Notes: generated by a model not told the origin, from the sequence alone. Shown: positions 26,458-35,430, counted from the stretch's first letter. The stretch is 64,000 nt of DNA from Frankia casuarinae (GCF_000013345.1 NC_007777.1:248001-312000); one strand, 5' to 3'. Made by a program: numbers and translations.

Positions 26458-27956
26458 GCCGGCCGGTCCTGTCCCTGCGGGCCCGGCTGCTGCTGGCCCT
26501 GGTGGGCCTGCTGGCCGTCGGGATGGCTCTCGGCGCCGTCGGCACGCGAGGGGCTCTGGGGGCCTACCTGCGTGGCCGGCTGGACCAGCAGGTCCGGGAC
26601 GCCCATCCGCTGATGGAGCAGTTGCTCCTGCGGGCCGGCGGGGACGGGGACGGGGATGACCACTACCCAGGTTTCGGCACCACGTTCCTGGTGGGCACCT
26701 ACGGCGCGTTGTACGACGGCGCCGGCCGCCGGCTCGCCGAGGCCAGCCCCGGCCCGGGTGGCCCGGGTGGTCCGGGTGGCCCGGCGGCGCCGACGCAGCG
26801 TCCGGCGGTGTCGGCACGCCTGCTCGCCACCGCCCGGCTGCATCCGGACCTCGCGACCGTCCCGCTGTGCACGGTGGGCGCCGAGGACCATGGCGGCCGG
26901 TTCAGGATGCTCGCGGAGCGCTTCGACAACGGGTATGTGCTGATCGTCGCCGTGCCCTTCGCGGAGGTGAACGCCACCCTTGACCGGGTCACCAGGATCG
27001 AGGTCGTGGCGACCTCGGTGGTCACGGCCGCGCTGGCCGTGCTGGCATACGTCATCATCCGGCTTGGGCTGCGTCCCCTGACCCGGATCGAGCAGACCGC
27101 GGACCTGATCGCCCACGGCGACCTGACCAGGCGGGTCGCCGACGCGGACCGCCGGACCGAGGTGGGTCGGCTCGGGCTCGCCTTCAACGCGATGCTCACC
27201 CGGATCGAGGCGGCGTTCCGGGCGCGTGAGGTCTCCGAAGGGCGTCTGCGCCGCTTCGTCGGGGACGCGAGCCACGAGCTGCGGACCCCGTTGACATCGA
27301 TCCGCGGGTACGCCGAGATGTTCCACCGCGGCGCCGCGGAGCGGCCCGAGGACCTGGCGATGGTCATGCGCCGCATCGAGGAGGAGTCCGCGCGCATGAG
27401 CGAGCTGGTGGATGACCTGCTGCTGCTCGCCCGGCTGGACCAGCGACCGGTGCTGGAGCGCCAGCCGGTCGACGTCGCGGCGATGGTCCGTGACATCGTC
27501 ACCGACGCCCGTGTGGTGAGCCCGGGACGGACGATCGAGGTCGACGTGCCGCCGATCCTCGAGGTGCTCGGCGATGAGGGCCGGCTGCGGCAGGCCGTCG
27601 GCAACCTCGTCCGCAACGCCGTCGTCCACACCCCGCCCGACGCCGGGATCTCCGTCTCCGTGGGCCCCCTCGAAGCCGGCTCCCCGGGGCCGACGGGCGA
27701 TGGTCCCACCGACGGGATCGTGGTCTCGGTGGTCGACCACGGCCCGGGCGTCCCCGAGGATGCCGTGGCCCACCTCTTCGAACGCTTCTTCCGGGCCGAT
27801 GCCGGGCGGTCCCGGGACGCCGGCGGGACCGGTCTGGGCCTGTCCATCGTCGACGCCGTCGCCACCGCGCACGGCGGGCGGGTCGAGTACCGGCCGACCC
27901 CGGGCGGCGGGGCGACGTTCCGTCTCGTCCTGCCCGGTCCGTCGCAGCCCGACTGA
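26454..27956 (+). CDS. Sensor histidine kinase
   Basis: A 500-aa membrane kinase. Two transmembrane helices (residues about 8-30 and 180-202) flank an extracytoplasmic sensor of 150 residues that includes a GPGGPGG run. HAMP follows, then HisKA with the phospho-accepting His in ASHELRTPLTSIRG, N box GNLVRNAVVHTP and G boxes DHGPGVPED and GGTGLGLSIV. TTG 26454 overlaps the regulator stop (TTGA). Partner of the upstream response regulator. Confidence 0.93.
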   Translation: MSRPVLSLRARLLLALVGLLAVGMALGAVGTRGALGAYLRGRLDQQVRDAHPLMEQLLLRAGGDGDGDDHYPGFGTTFLVGTYGALYDGAGRRLAEASPGPGGPGGPGGPAAPTQRPAVSARLLATARLHPDLATVPLCTVGAEDHGGRFRMLAERFDNGYVLIVAVPFAEVNATLDRVTRIEVVATSVVTAALAVLAYVIIRLGLRPLTRIEQTADLIAHGDLTRRVADADRRTEVGRLGLAFNAMLTRIEAAFRAREVSEGRLRRFVGDASHELRTPLTSIRGYAEMFHRGAAERPEDLAMVMRRIEEESARMSELVDDLLLLARLDQRPVLERQPVDVAAMVRDIVTDARVVSPGRTIEVDVPPILEVLGDEGRLRQAVGNLVRNAVVHTPPDAGISVSVGPLEAGSPGPTGDGPTDGIVVSVVDHGPGVPEDAVAHLFERFFRADAGRSRDAGGTGLGLSIVDAVATAHGGRVEYRPTPGGGATFRLVLPGPSQPD

Positions 27957-28243
27957 CCTGTTCACCTTCGCCGGAAACGGGCCCGGAGACGTGGCGGGCG
28001 CGCGCTAGGCGGCGAAGGGGCGGAGTTCTGGTTCATCACCTCGGTCGTGCTGGCCGGCGCCCTGGGCCCGCGGCGATCCGGATCAGATAGCTCGGGTAAG
28101 ATGGCCGTCACCACAGGTGATCGTCTTGAGGGGGTGAGACCCATTTCCGCTGTGTCAGGGTGGGTGCTCTCCTCCCGCGGTCGCGCGGTTCGCTCGAGGT
28201 AGGCGATCGGGAGGGTGCCCTTCGGCATCCCGAAAGGCTTCCC

Positions 28244-29170
28244 GTGTCGACATCCGGCCCTTCTCCTTCCTTTCTCTCCCCTTCTCGTCCGTCCTTTCCC
28301 TCCTCTTCTCGTCCGTCTTCCTCACCGTTTTCGTCCCTGCCGCGGTCCGTCGTCGTCACGCGGCTGCGGGCCGCCGGCTGCGTCTTCGCCGAGGACGAGG
28401 CACGGCTGCTCGTCAATGCGGCCCGGACCCCGGGCGAACTCGCCGCGATGGTGCGGCGGCGCGTCGCCGGTCTGCCCCTGGAACACGTGCTCGGCTGGGC
28501 GGAGTTCCACGGCCTGCGGATAGCCGTGGACCCCGGGGTCTTCGTGCCCCGCCGCCGCACGGAGTTCCTTGTCGATCAGGCGGTCGAACGGGTTGCCGGC
28601 CGGTCCCGGCCGGTCACTGTCGTCGATCTGTGCTGTGGCTCGGGGGCGATGGGGGTCGCGCTGGTGGCAGCCCTGCCCGGGATCGAAGTACACGCCGCCG
28701 ACATCGAACCGGCCGCGGTGCGGTGCGCCCGCCGCAACCTCGCCTCCGCCGGTGGCCAGGTCTACGATGGTGATCTTTACGAGCCGCTGCCAGCCGTCCT
28801 ACGGGGCCACGTGGACCTGCTGGCCGCGAACGCCCCCTATGTACCCACCGACGCGATCGAGCTGATGCCGCCGGAGGCTCGCGAGCACGAGCCGCGGGTG
28901 GCGCTCGACGGCGGGGCGGACGGGCTCGATGTTCTGCGGCGGGTGGCCGCCGAGGCGCCGCGGTGGCTGGCCCCGGGCGGTCACCTGCTGGTCGAGACCG
29001 GCGAGCGGCAGGCGGCATCGATCGTCGAAGCCAGCGCCCAGGCCGGTCTGATCCCCACGGTCGCCAGTTCCGCCGACCTGAACGCCACCGTCGTCATCGC
29101 CACCAGGCCGGCCGCGGCTCCCGTGTCCGCGGTGGGCGCGGCAGCTGGACAGCTGCCGCCAGTCGGGTAG
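28244..29170 (+). CDS. PrmC/HemK-related protein N5-glutamine methyltransferase, variant motif
   Basis: About 308 aa, class I SAM-dependent methyltransferase. SAM motif VVDLCCGSGAMG is at residues 127-138 and the catalytic loop reads N196-A-P-Y199 instead of the NPPY of true PrmC. That variant marks the PrmC-related actinobacterial family of unknown substrate. GTG 28244 is used. The first 35 residues are Ser/Pro low-complexity from a short DNA repeat, so the real start may be further in. It may modify a glutamine in an as yet unknown protein. Confidence 0.82.
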   Translation: MSTSGPSPSFLSPSRPSFPSSSRPSSSPFSSLPRSVVVTRLRAAGCVFAEDEARLLVNAARTPGELAAMVRRRVAGLPLEHVLGWAEFHGLRIAVDPGVFVPRRRTEFLVDQAVERVAGRSRPVTVVDLCCGSGAMGVALVAALPGIEVHAADIEPAAVRCARRNLASAGGQVYDGDLYEPLPAVLRGHVDLLAANAPYVPTDAIELMPPEAREHEPRVALDGGADGLDVLRRVAAEAPRWLAPGGHLLVETGERQAASIVEASAQAGLIPTVASSADLNATVVIATRPAAAPVSAVGAAAGQLPPVG

Positions 29171-29187
29171 GCCCAGCCCTTATCCGC

Positions 29188-29216
29188 GGCTGCCCGCGGA
29201 AAGGCCGCGGGCAGCC
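29188..29216. terminator. Bidirectional terminator hairpin
   Basis: A perfect 12-bp stem (GGCTGCCCGCGG / CCGCGGGCAGCC) with a 5-nt loop lies in the convergent gap between the methyltransferase and tyrosinase. No U-tract, as is usual in actinobacteria. Confidence 0.7.
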
Positions 29217-29304
29217 GGATGCGGCCGGATGCAATGGATGCGGATGGACCGAAGCCGTCCTCGGTGAATCCCCGGGACCTGCTCGTCAGCCAACAGGAGA
29301 TGTT

Positions 29305-30336
29305 TCAGGGCAGGACGTCGTAGGTGTAGGTGTCGGTCATGTCGAGCACGCTGCGGGGGGTCGCCGGGGTGCTCGGCGTGCTCGACGTGCTCGACGGGGC
29401 GAACGGGGAGACCAGCGGGTCGTCGATCCGATGGCCGAGGAGGCTTGCCGGGGCGGTCATGTCCGGCTGGTACACGCGGCCGTGACGCCGCATCCAACCC
29501 TCCCAGACACGGTCGACGTTGCAGTGGTGCACGAAGAAGACCGGGTCGTTGGGGGACGACGCCAGCGACATGTCCCTGCCCCCGCCAACCCAGCGGTGGA
29601 CCTGGTTGTGCAGTCCGGTGCCGATGAAGCCTTCGAGACGGTTGCGGAACCCCCGCGAACTCACGTTGAAGGGAGCCTCGTCGTAGCTCGCGAGTGTCGG
29701 ATCGGCGACGGTGTCGAAGGCTGCGGTGATATCGGCGTTGCTCGGCAGGATCGACGATCCGAACGTGGCGCTGCCGAATCTACGCCGCACGCCGCGTTCG
29801 ACGACCTGCTGGAGCGCGCCGCTGCTGCTGGTGGAGATCCGTACCCGGAAGCTGGTCGGGTCGGCGGGGTCGAAGAAGAACGCACCGCCGGGGATCGGGG
29901 TGCCCTGGCCCCCGAAACCGTCCGGGGTGTTCCGCCACAGTGCCGAAGCAGCGGGGTTCGGCGCCGTGGCGGGGGCGGAGGGTGTCCCGTCGCGCGCCCA
30001 GTCCCAGTAGGGCAGCCCGAAGTTCGGGTCGCCGAGAACGCGCTGGAGGTGCACTTCCAGCCAGCCAAGCATGACCCGGTGCCAGGGCAGGAAGACGGGG
30101 CCGGCGTGCGCGGCGTTGCGGTTGCTCGGTGACCCTCCCGGGGGGACGGGGGTGTTCATCGCGATGACATGCCAGATGACGAACAGGTCGTAGGTCCGTA
30201 CCGGTCGGCTCGGACCGGGGATGCCGAACTGATTCGTGCGCAGCGTCGTAGGTTCGTGTTTGAGGAGCTTGATTCCGCGGATATAGGCCTTTCTCGCGTC
30301 GTCGTCGAGAAGGATGTCGCGCCGGACGACCGCCAT
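29305..30336 (-). CDS. Tyrosinase (type-3 copper monooxygenase)
   Basis: A 343-aa binuclear copper enzyme oxidising phenols to quinones. CuA ligands are H56, H77 and H86 (WHVIAMN, AAHAGPVFLPWHR); CuB ligands are H243, H247 and H270 (GLHNQVHRW, FFVHHCNVDRVW). Longer than Streptomyces MelC2 (about 270 aa), with extra segments between CuA and CuB and a C-terminal Ser/Thr/Pro tail. GGAAGGGG precedes the ATG. It begins 1 nt after the stop of its presumed helper gene. No signal peptide, so export would need a partner. Confidence 0.92.
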   Translation of the reverse strand: MAVVRRDILLDDDARKAYIRGIKLLKHEPTTLRTNQFGIPGPSRPVRTYDLFVIWHVIAMNTPVPPGGSPSNRNAAHAGPVFLPWHRVMLGWLEVHLQRVLGDPNFGLPYWDWARDGTPSAPATAPNPAASALWRNTPDGFGGQGTPIPGGAFFFDPADPTSFRVRISTSSSGALQQVVERGVRRRFGSATFGSSILPSNADITAAFDTVADPTLASYDEAPFNVSSRGFRNRLEGFIGTGLHNQVHRWVGGGRDMSLASSPNDPVFFVHHCNVDRVWEGWMRRHGRVYQPDMTAPASLLGHRIDDPLVSPFAPSSTSSTPSTPATPRSVLDMTDTYTYDVLP

Positions 30337-30337
30337 G

Positions 30338-30742
30338 TCATGCCCCTTCCGGGAGCTCGTCGTGGGCGTCGTGGGCGTCGTGGTGATGGTGCTCGCCCGG
30401 ATCGCCGTGCGGGCCATGGTCGTCGCCAGAGGCCCCGGGGGAGAACTCCTCGGGGAAGGCGGTGATGATCAGGCGTACCAGGTCGACGACCGAGGGGATC
30501 TGATAGTTGGGCAGGCCGTGGCAGTGTGCCGTGCCGTCGTTGGAAACCCCAATGTGGACGTTCAATGGTTGGCCGTCGACGGTGATCTCGTAGGTGGTCG
30601 TGATGACGACGTGGTGACCGTCGAAGTCGTCCTCGCGGACACTGCGGGCCGGGTCGCCATGTACGTGTTCCGGCCGGGGAAGGCTAGCAAGATAGTTGGC
30701 GAGAAAGGCGGGATGAGTGACGTCTGTCGGGTCCGGTGGCAT
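30338..30742 (-). CDS. His-rich MelC1-like tyrosinase cofactor (probable copper chaperone)
   Basis: A 134-aa protein directly upstream of tyrosinase. Its core YEITVDGQPLNVHI followed by HCHGLPNYQIPSVVDLVRLII resembles the tyrosinase caddie protein MelC1, and the C-terminus is a dense His/Asp stretch (GEHHHHDAHDAHDE). The N-terminus has no Sec or Tat signal, unlike Streptomyces MelC1. ATG 30742 follows a purine-rich GGGGGAACT. It likely loads copper into the tyrosinase. Homology is judged by eye and gene order. Confidence 0.7.
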   Translation of the reverse strand: MPPDPTDVTHPAFLANYLASLPRPEHVHGDPARSVREDDFDGHHVVITTTYEITVDGQPLNVHIGVSNDGTAHCHGLPNYQIPSVVDLVRLIITAFPEEFSPGASGDDHGPHGDPGEHHHHDAHDAHDELPEGA

Positions 30743-30919
30743 GTAGTTCCCCCGAATTCCAGGCGGTGCGGTGAGGTGGTGAGGCGGTGAGGTGACCAAG
30801 AATCTACCGACGGTACGGGTCTGGCAACGAGGTGTCGTCCAGGCGTCTGTGCGTCACGTGGGCCGGCGACGCCGCGGCGCCGCCGGTGCCGGGGATGCGT
30901 CAACCTGCCGACCGAGGTG

Positions 30920-31066
30920 TTATCGGATGGTCGACAGCGCCTTGTTCACGTCTTCGGCGTCGAACTCGACCGGGTCGAACTCGTCTGCGTCCCGCAGGCC
31001 CAGCCATTCCAGGCGTTCGTCGTGTTCCGGATGGCCGGGGTCGCCGAGGACCTCGACGAGCTCGCC
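30920..31066 (-). pseudogene. C-terminal remnant of a pRiA4b ORF-3-like protein
   Basis: A 48-codon stretch reads GELVEVLGDPGHPEHDERLE, then DADEFDPVEFDAEDVNKAL and a TAA stop. This is the typical end of plasmid pRiA4b ORF-3 / IS1096 TnpR-like proteins. Upstream of it the frame loses similarity and has no start. The family is often found with mobile elements, so it marks the edge of the decay zone. Confidence 0.55.
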
Positions 31067-31182
31067 GATGCGGGCTGCTGATCGCGAGATCGTTGAGGTC
31101 CGCCTTGACCTGGGCCTCCGCCGTCGCTTGGAGAGGGCCGGGTAGCCGCCGCGCGGGATGATGTCATCACCGCGGCGGTCGC

Positions 31183-32028
31183 TCAGCTCGAGCCGATGCC
31201 CAACGTCCCGCCGGCTGCCGAGGTTCGGTCGATGAGAGCGGCGATGCCGTCGAGGATCCGGTCCACGCCGAAGAGAAACTCCTCGGTCTCCTCGAAGCCC
31301 GCCGGGCCGTCGCCGATCTCGCCCGCCCAGGCGATGCGGTGCAGCCGCGGATAGGTCCGCTCGTCGACGAGCTCGCGCAGCAACGCCTCGAAGCCCCAGA
31401 CAGGCGGCGCGTCGCCCCCAGCCGGCCCTGCCTCCGCGTCAGCTCCAGCCCCAGCGCAAGGAGCCACAGCCGTCCGGGCCTGGGCGGCAGCCCGGGCGGC
31501 ATTGTGGGCCATTCGGGCCTCGCTGAGGGCGTACGAGCTGAGCAGGCCGATCACGCGGAGTTTGTCGGCGTCAGACAGGCTGGTGCCGTCGAGGGTCTCC
31601 AGCCCCTTTTCGACGAAGGTCAGCGAATTCGGCGCAAGCGGGGGCGCGGCCATCGGCATCTGGGTGATCCAGGGATGGCGGTCGATCATCTGGCGCTGGA
31701 CGATCACCCAGGCTCGCAGCCGGGCCCGCCAACCATCGCCCTCGATGACGAGGCTTTCGGCGCCCTGGGCGCTGGCGTTCCACATCATCTGGAGCAGCTC
31801 GTCCTTGGTGGCCAAGTGCCGGTAGAGCGACATCGTCGTGTAGCCGAGCTCCTTCGCCACGCGGGCCATCGACACCGCGTCCAAGCCCTCGGCGTCGGCG
31901 ATCCGGGTCGCCGTCGCCACGATCGCGTCTACCGACAGCTCCGGCCGCGGCCCGCGCTGACCACGCTCGCGGCGGCCCCAGAGCAGGTCGAGGCCCGGCG
32001 GTAGCGGCGGTGACTTCTCGCTGACCAT
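31183..32028 (-). CDS. TetR-family regulator (TetR_C-type ligand domain)
   Basis: A 281-aa repressor-type protein. Helix-turn-helix at residues 40-75 (VDAIVATATRIADAEGLDAV, then ELGYTTMSLYRHLATKDELL). The long C-terminal ligand domain resembles the TetR_C class often controlling drug-export ABC genes. ATG 32028 follows GGAGGGA. It is divergent from a DrrA-like ATPase gene with a long palindrome between them. The target gene is now broken (see below). Confidence 0.92.
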   Translation of the reverse strand: MVSEKSPPLPPGLDLLWGRRERGQRGPRPELSVDAIVATATRIADAEGLDAVSMARVAKELGYTTMSLYRHLATKDELLQMMWNASAQGAESLVIEGDGWRARLRAWVIVQRQMIDRHPWITQMPMAAPPLAPNSLTFVEKGLETLDGTSLSDADKLRVIGLLSSYALSEARMAHNAARAAAQARTAVAPCAGAGADAEAGPAGGDAPPVWGFEALLRELVDERTYPRLHRIAWAGEIGDGPAGFEETEEFLFGVDRILDGIAALIDRTSAAGGTLGIGSS

Positions 32029-32068
32029 CGACCTCCCTCCTTGACTGCGAGAATACGGCTTGACGTCA

Positions 32069-32109
32069 ACTGTATATGGCGCATACCTTTCATGTATGCC
32101 ATACACAGT
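32069..32109. promoter_or_regulatory. Long near-palindrome: candidate TetR operator covering the ABC start codon
   Basis: Outer arms ACTGTATATGGC (32069-32080) and GCCATACACAGT (32098-32109) match in 11 of 12 positions. An inner pair GCATAC / GTATGC lies within. A likely -35 (TTGACG, 32060-32065) borders it and the ATG at 32096 lies inside. Binding here would block both initiation and translation of the ABC gene and could autoregulate tetR. Confidence 0.6.
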
Positions 32110-32560
32110 AATCGCGGACGGGATCCGCAAGTCCTACGATGGCCGGGCGGTGCTCGACGGCGTCGACCTGGCTATCGAGCAGGGTTCCGTCTTCGCGCTT
32201 CTCGGTCCGAACGGGGCGGGCAAGACGACGATGGTGCGCATCCTGGCAACCCTGGTCGCCCCTGACGCGGGGACGGCCGTGATCGCGGGCTGTGATCTGC
32301 TTCGCGACCCGGTCGGCGTCAAGGGCGCGATCAGCCTGACTGGCCAGTACGCCGCGATCGACGATCTGCTTACCGGCCGGGAGAACCTCGAGATGATGGC
32401 GCGGCTGCGCCACCTGCCCAGGCGCGTGGTCCGGTCCCGGGTCGACGACCTGCTGGCCGAGTTCGACCTGGCCGACGCCCGGGACCGCCGGGTGAAGACG
32501 TACTCCGGCGGGATGCGCCGGCGCCTCGACCTGGCGGCCAGCATGGTCAAGCGGCCCCTC
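32096..32560 (+). pseudogene. Truncated DrrA-like drug-export ABC ATPase
   Basis: Residues 1 to about 155 are a normal DrrA-type ATPase: Walker A GPNGAGKT near 37, Q-loop LTGQYAAID and signature YSGGMRRRLDLAASM. Similarity stops right after this, before Walker B and the H-loop. The frame continues to a TGA at 32632 with unrelated Arg-rich residues that belong to an antitoxin gene in another frame. No permease gene follows. The product could not hydrolyse ATP, so the gene is broken. Confidence 0.85.
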
Positions 32561-32610
32561 CTGTGCCAGCGCGGGCACAGGCACCGCGGGCAGCGGACCT
32601 GCTCGCGTGA
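32555..32610 (+). pseudogene. 3' remnant of a FitA/VapB-type antitoxin gene
   Basis: In the frame ending at TGA 32608-32610 the sequence reads PVPARAQAPRAADLLA, the typical Pro/Arg/Ala tail of FitA-like antitoxins. It lies 18 nt before the FitB-like toxin start, as expected for its partner. The 5' part is missing because the ABC gene joins it directly. Inferred from composition and position. Confidence 0.55.
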
Positions 32611-32628
32611 CCGGGTGCCACCCTCAGA

Positions 32629-33101
32629 ATGATTGTTCTCGATACCAATGTCATCTCCGAGCTCATGCGCGCAGCACCAGCCGACCGCGTCGTAAGGTGG
32701 GTAACCAGCCGACCCGGTGACGCCTTGAACACGACCTCGATCACCGTGGCTGAGGTCCGTTACAGCCTCGTCCGACTGCCATCCGGTCGCCGCCGTGAGT
32801 TGCTGATGGCAGCCGCGGACGATGTCTTCTCGGCGTTCCAGGACAGAGTCCTGCCCTTCGCGCCACGGCGGCCCGTCACTACGCCAGCCTCGTGGTCGAG
32901 CGTGAACAAGCCGGGACTCCGATCAGCGGCTTCGACGCCCAGATCGCGGCTATCTGTCGAGCCCGCAACGCCGTCCTGGCTACCCGCAACACCAGCGACT
33001 TCACCGGCCTGGGCTTGGAACTGGTCGACCCCTGGGAGGCCGAGGTGCTGCCCGCCGAACTGCAGGTTGCGTTCCGCCTCAAGCGCCGTCAGCAGGGCTA
33101 G
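32629..33101 (+). pseudogene. FitB/VapC-type PIN-domain toxin, frameshifted
   Basis: The first 78 codons read as a FitB-like PIN domain (MIVLDTNVISELMR with the first catalytic Asp, then TTSITVAEVRYSL). Around 32865 the frame changes: the rest (ARHYASLVVEREQAGTPISG, FDAQIAAICRARNAVLATRN, DFTGLGLELVDPWE) is one frame over and ends at 33101. A single missing base explains it. The split separates catalytic residues, so the ribonuclease should be inactive unless this is a sequencing error. Confidence 0.82.
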
Positions 33102-33267
33102 CATCGGGCCGCCCACCGGCTGGTCCGTCGGCGGAGGTTCGTGGACGCCCGATATGATACGGGCTGCCCGTTCCGCTGCGTGCCCGAGGCGTCGCTGGGC
33201 GCTGGCCGTCACGCGCGGGACCGGGTAGCCGTCGTGCAGTCTGCTCGTGTCCGCATGGAGGAGCCCC

Positions 33268-35220
33268 GTGAGCACCCGGGTCGAGACGCTGGAGTTTCAG
33301 GCCGAGGCGCGTCAGCTTCTGCAGCTGATGGTCCATTCGATCTACTCGAACAAGGACATCTTCCTGCGGGAGCTGATCTCTAACGCGTCCGATGCCCTGG
33401 ACAAGCTGCGCATCGCGTCGTTGGTCAAGGACGGCCCGCGGGTCGACAGCGCCGACCTGCGCATCGAGATCGAGGCCGACGTCAACGCTCGCACTCTGAC
33501 CGTCCGCGACAACGGCATCGGGATGTCCCGCGACGAGGTCGTCGGGCTCATCGGCACCATCGCGAAGTCCGGCACGGCCGAGCTGCTGCGCAAGCTGCGG
33601 GAATCCGAGGACGGCGCGGCGTCATCCGATCTGATCGGGCAGTTCGGCGTCGGCTTCTACTCCACCTTCATGGTGGCCGACAAGGTCACCCTGCTGACTG
33701 GGAAGGCCGGTGAGAGCGGCGGCACCCGGTGGGAGTCCGACGGCGCGGGCACCTACGTCATCGAGACGGTGGACGACGCGCCGCGGGGAACCGCGGTCAC
33801 GGTCCACCTGAAGCCCGAGGACAGCGAGGACCGTCTCTACGACTACACCGACGAGAACAAGATCCGGGAGATCGTCAAGCGGTACTCCGACTTCATCGCC
33901 TGGCCCATCCGGCTGGTGTCGGCCCCCGCCGCGAAGGACCGAGACTCGAACGACGACGGGACAGCCGAGTCCGGCGCCGGCGCCGAGAATGCCGGCGACC
34001 GGCCGCTCAACTCGATGAAGGCGCTGTGGGCCCGGCCGCAGAGCGAGGTCGACAAGGCCGAGTACGACCAGTTCTACCAGCACCTCAGCCATGACTGGAC
34101 CGGCCCGCTCGAGGTCATCCACATGAAGGGCGAGGGGACGTTCGAGTACGAGGCCCTGTTGTTCATCCCGTCGCGAGCGCCGCTCGACCTGTTCACCCGG
34201 GATGCACGCCGCGGCGTCCAGCTGTATGTGAAGCGCGTGTTCATCATGGATGACTGTGCGGAGCTCCTGCCGAACTATCTGCGCTTCGTCCGGGGCGTCG
34301 TCGACACGCACGACCTGTCGCTCAACATCTCCCGAGAGATCCTCCAGCAGGACCGCCGGATCCAACTTGTGCGGCGCCGGCTGGTCAAGAAGATACTGGC
34401 CTCCATCAGGGCTCTTCAGGAGAACGACGCCGAGCGCTACCGCACGCTGTGGAAGGAGTTCGGCGCCGCCCTCAAGGAGGGCCTCCTCGAGGATGCCGAC
34501 AACCAGGATGCGATCCTCGGCCTCGTCTCGGTGGACTCGACGCACGACGCCGATCGGCCGACCACGCTGCGCGAGTACATCGAGCGTATGAAGGACGCCC
34601 AGAACGAGATCTACTACCTGACCGGCGATTCGCGCGGAATGATCGAGAACTCGCCGCACATGGAGGCGTTCCGGGCCAAGGGCTACGAGGTCCTGATCCT
34701 GACCGACCCGGTTGACGAGGTCTGGGTCGAACGGGTGGCGGAGTTCGACGGCAAGCCGCTGAAGTCGATCGCGAAGGGCGAAGTCGACCTCGACACCGAC
34801 GACGAGAAGAAGAGCAGCGAGGCCGAGCGGGAACAGCTGCGCAAGGACTTCGCCGCCCTACTGCCCTGGCTGGCGGCCAAGCTTGAGGACGACGTCAAGG
34901 AGGTCCGGCTGTCCAGCCGCCTCACCACGTCGCCGGCCTGCCTCGTCGGCGACACGTTCGACATGACGCCCGCGCTGGAGAAGATGTACCGGGCGATGGG
35001 GCACGAGATGCCACGCCCCAAGCGCATCCTCGAACTCAACCCGACGCACGCGCTGGTCATGGGCCTGCGCGCCGCACACGAACGGGACGCGGATTCCGCC
35101 GCCCTCGGCGACACCGCGGAGCTGCTGTACGGCATGGCGCTGCTCGCCGAAGGCGGAGAACTGCGCGATCCCGCGCGATTCACCCGCCTCCTCGCCGAAC
35201 GCCTGGCGGAGGCGCTGTAG
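33268..35220 (+). CDS. htpG: Hsp90-family molecular chaperone HtpG
   Basis: A 650-aa ATP-dependent chaperone. The N-terminal GHKL ATPase has LRELISNASDALDKLR, DNGIGMSRDE and GQFGVGFYSTFMVAD; the middle domain has YVKRVFIMDD and SLNISREILQQ; a C-terminal dimerisation domain follows. GTG 33268 has GGAGGA at 33257-33262; an upstream in-frame GTG at 33247 lacks one. A TATGAT at 33153-33158 could be its -10 box. It is intact amid surrounding decayed genes. Confidence 0.96.
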   Translation: MSTRVETLEFQAEARQLLQLMVHSIYSNKDIFLRELISNASDALDKLRIASLVKDGPRVDSADLRIEIEADVNARTLTVRDNGIGMSRDEVVGLIGTIAKSGTAELLRKLRESEDGAASSDLIGQFGVGFYSTFMVADKVTLLTGKAGESGGTRWESDGAGTYVIETVDDAPRGTAVTVHLKPEDSEDRLYDYTDENKIREIVKRYSDFIAWPIRLVSAPAAKDRDSNDDGTAESGAGAENAGDRPLNSMKALWARPQSEVDKAEYDQFYQHLSHDWTGPLEVIHMKGEGTFEYEALLFIPSRAPLDLFTRDARRGVQLYVKRVFIMDDCAELLPNYLRFVRGVVDTHDLSLNISREILQQDRRIQLVRRRLVKKILASIRALQENDAERYRTLWKEFGAALKEGLLEDADNQDAILGLVSVDSTHDADRPTTLREYIERMKDAQNEIYYLTGDSRGMIENSPHMEAFRAKGYEVLILTDPVDEVWVERVAEFDGKPLKSIAKGEVDLDTDDEKKSSEAEREQLRKDFAALLPWLAAKLEDDVKEVRLSSRLTTSPACLVGDTFDMTPALEKMYRAMGHEMPRPKRILELNPTHALVMGLRAAHERDADSAALGDTAELLYGMALLAEGGELRDPARFTRLLAERLAEAL

Positions 35221-35430
35221 CGGCCGCCAACCGAGCGGGCCGTGTTTGTGCCGCGCGACGTATTCGACTTCGAGTGCGCCGAAGTGGCGCAGGCTGTCGA
35301 CAGGAATCCTGCCGCGGTCCGTCAGCATGCAGGCGACCGCACACCGTAATGAGATTCGAACTCACTGTGAGGCGACAGCCCTGGCCGCGGGGCCGCGCCA
35401 AGTGCTGCGGGAAAATCCGAGCGCGACCCG

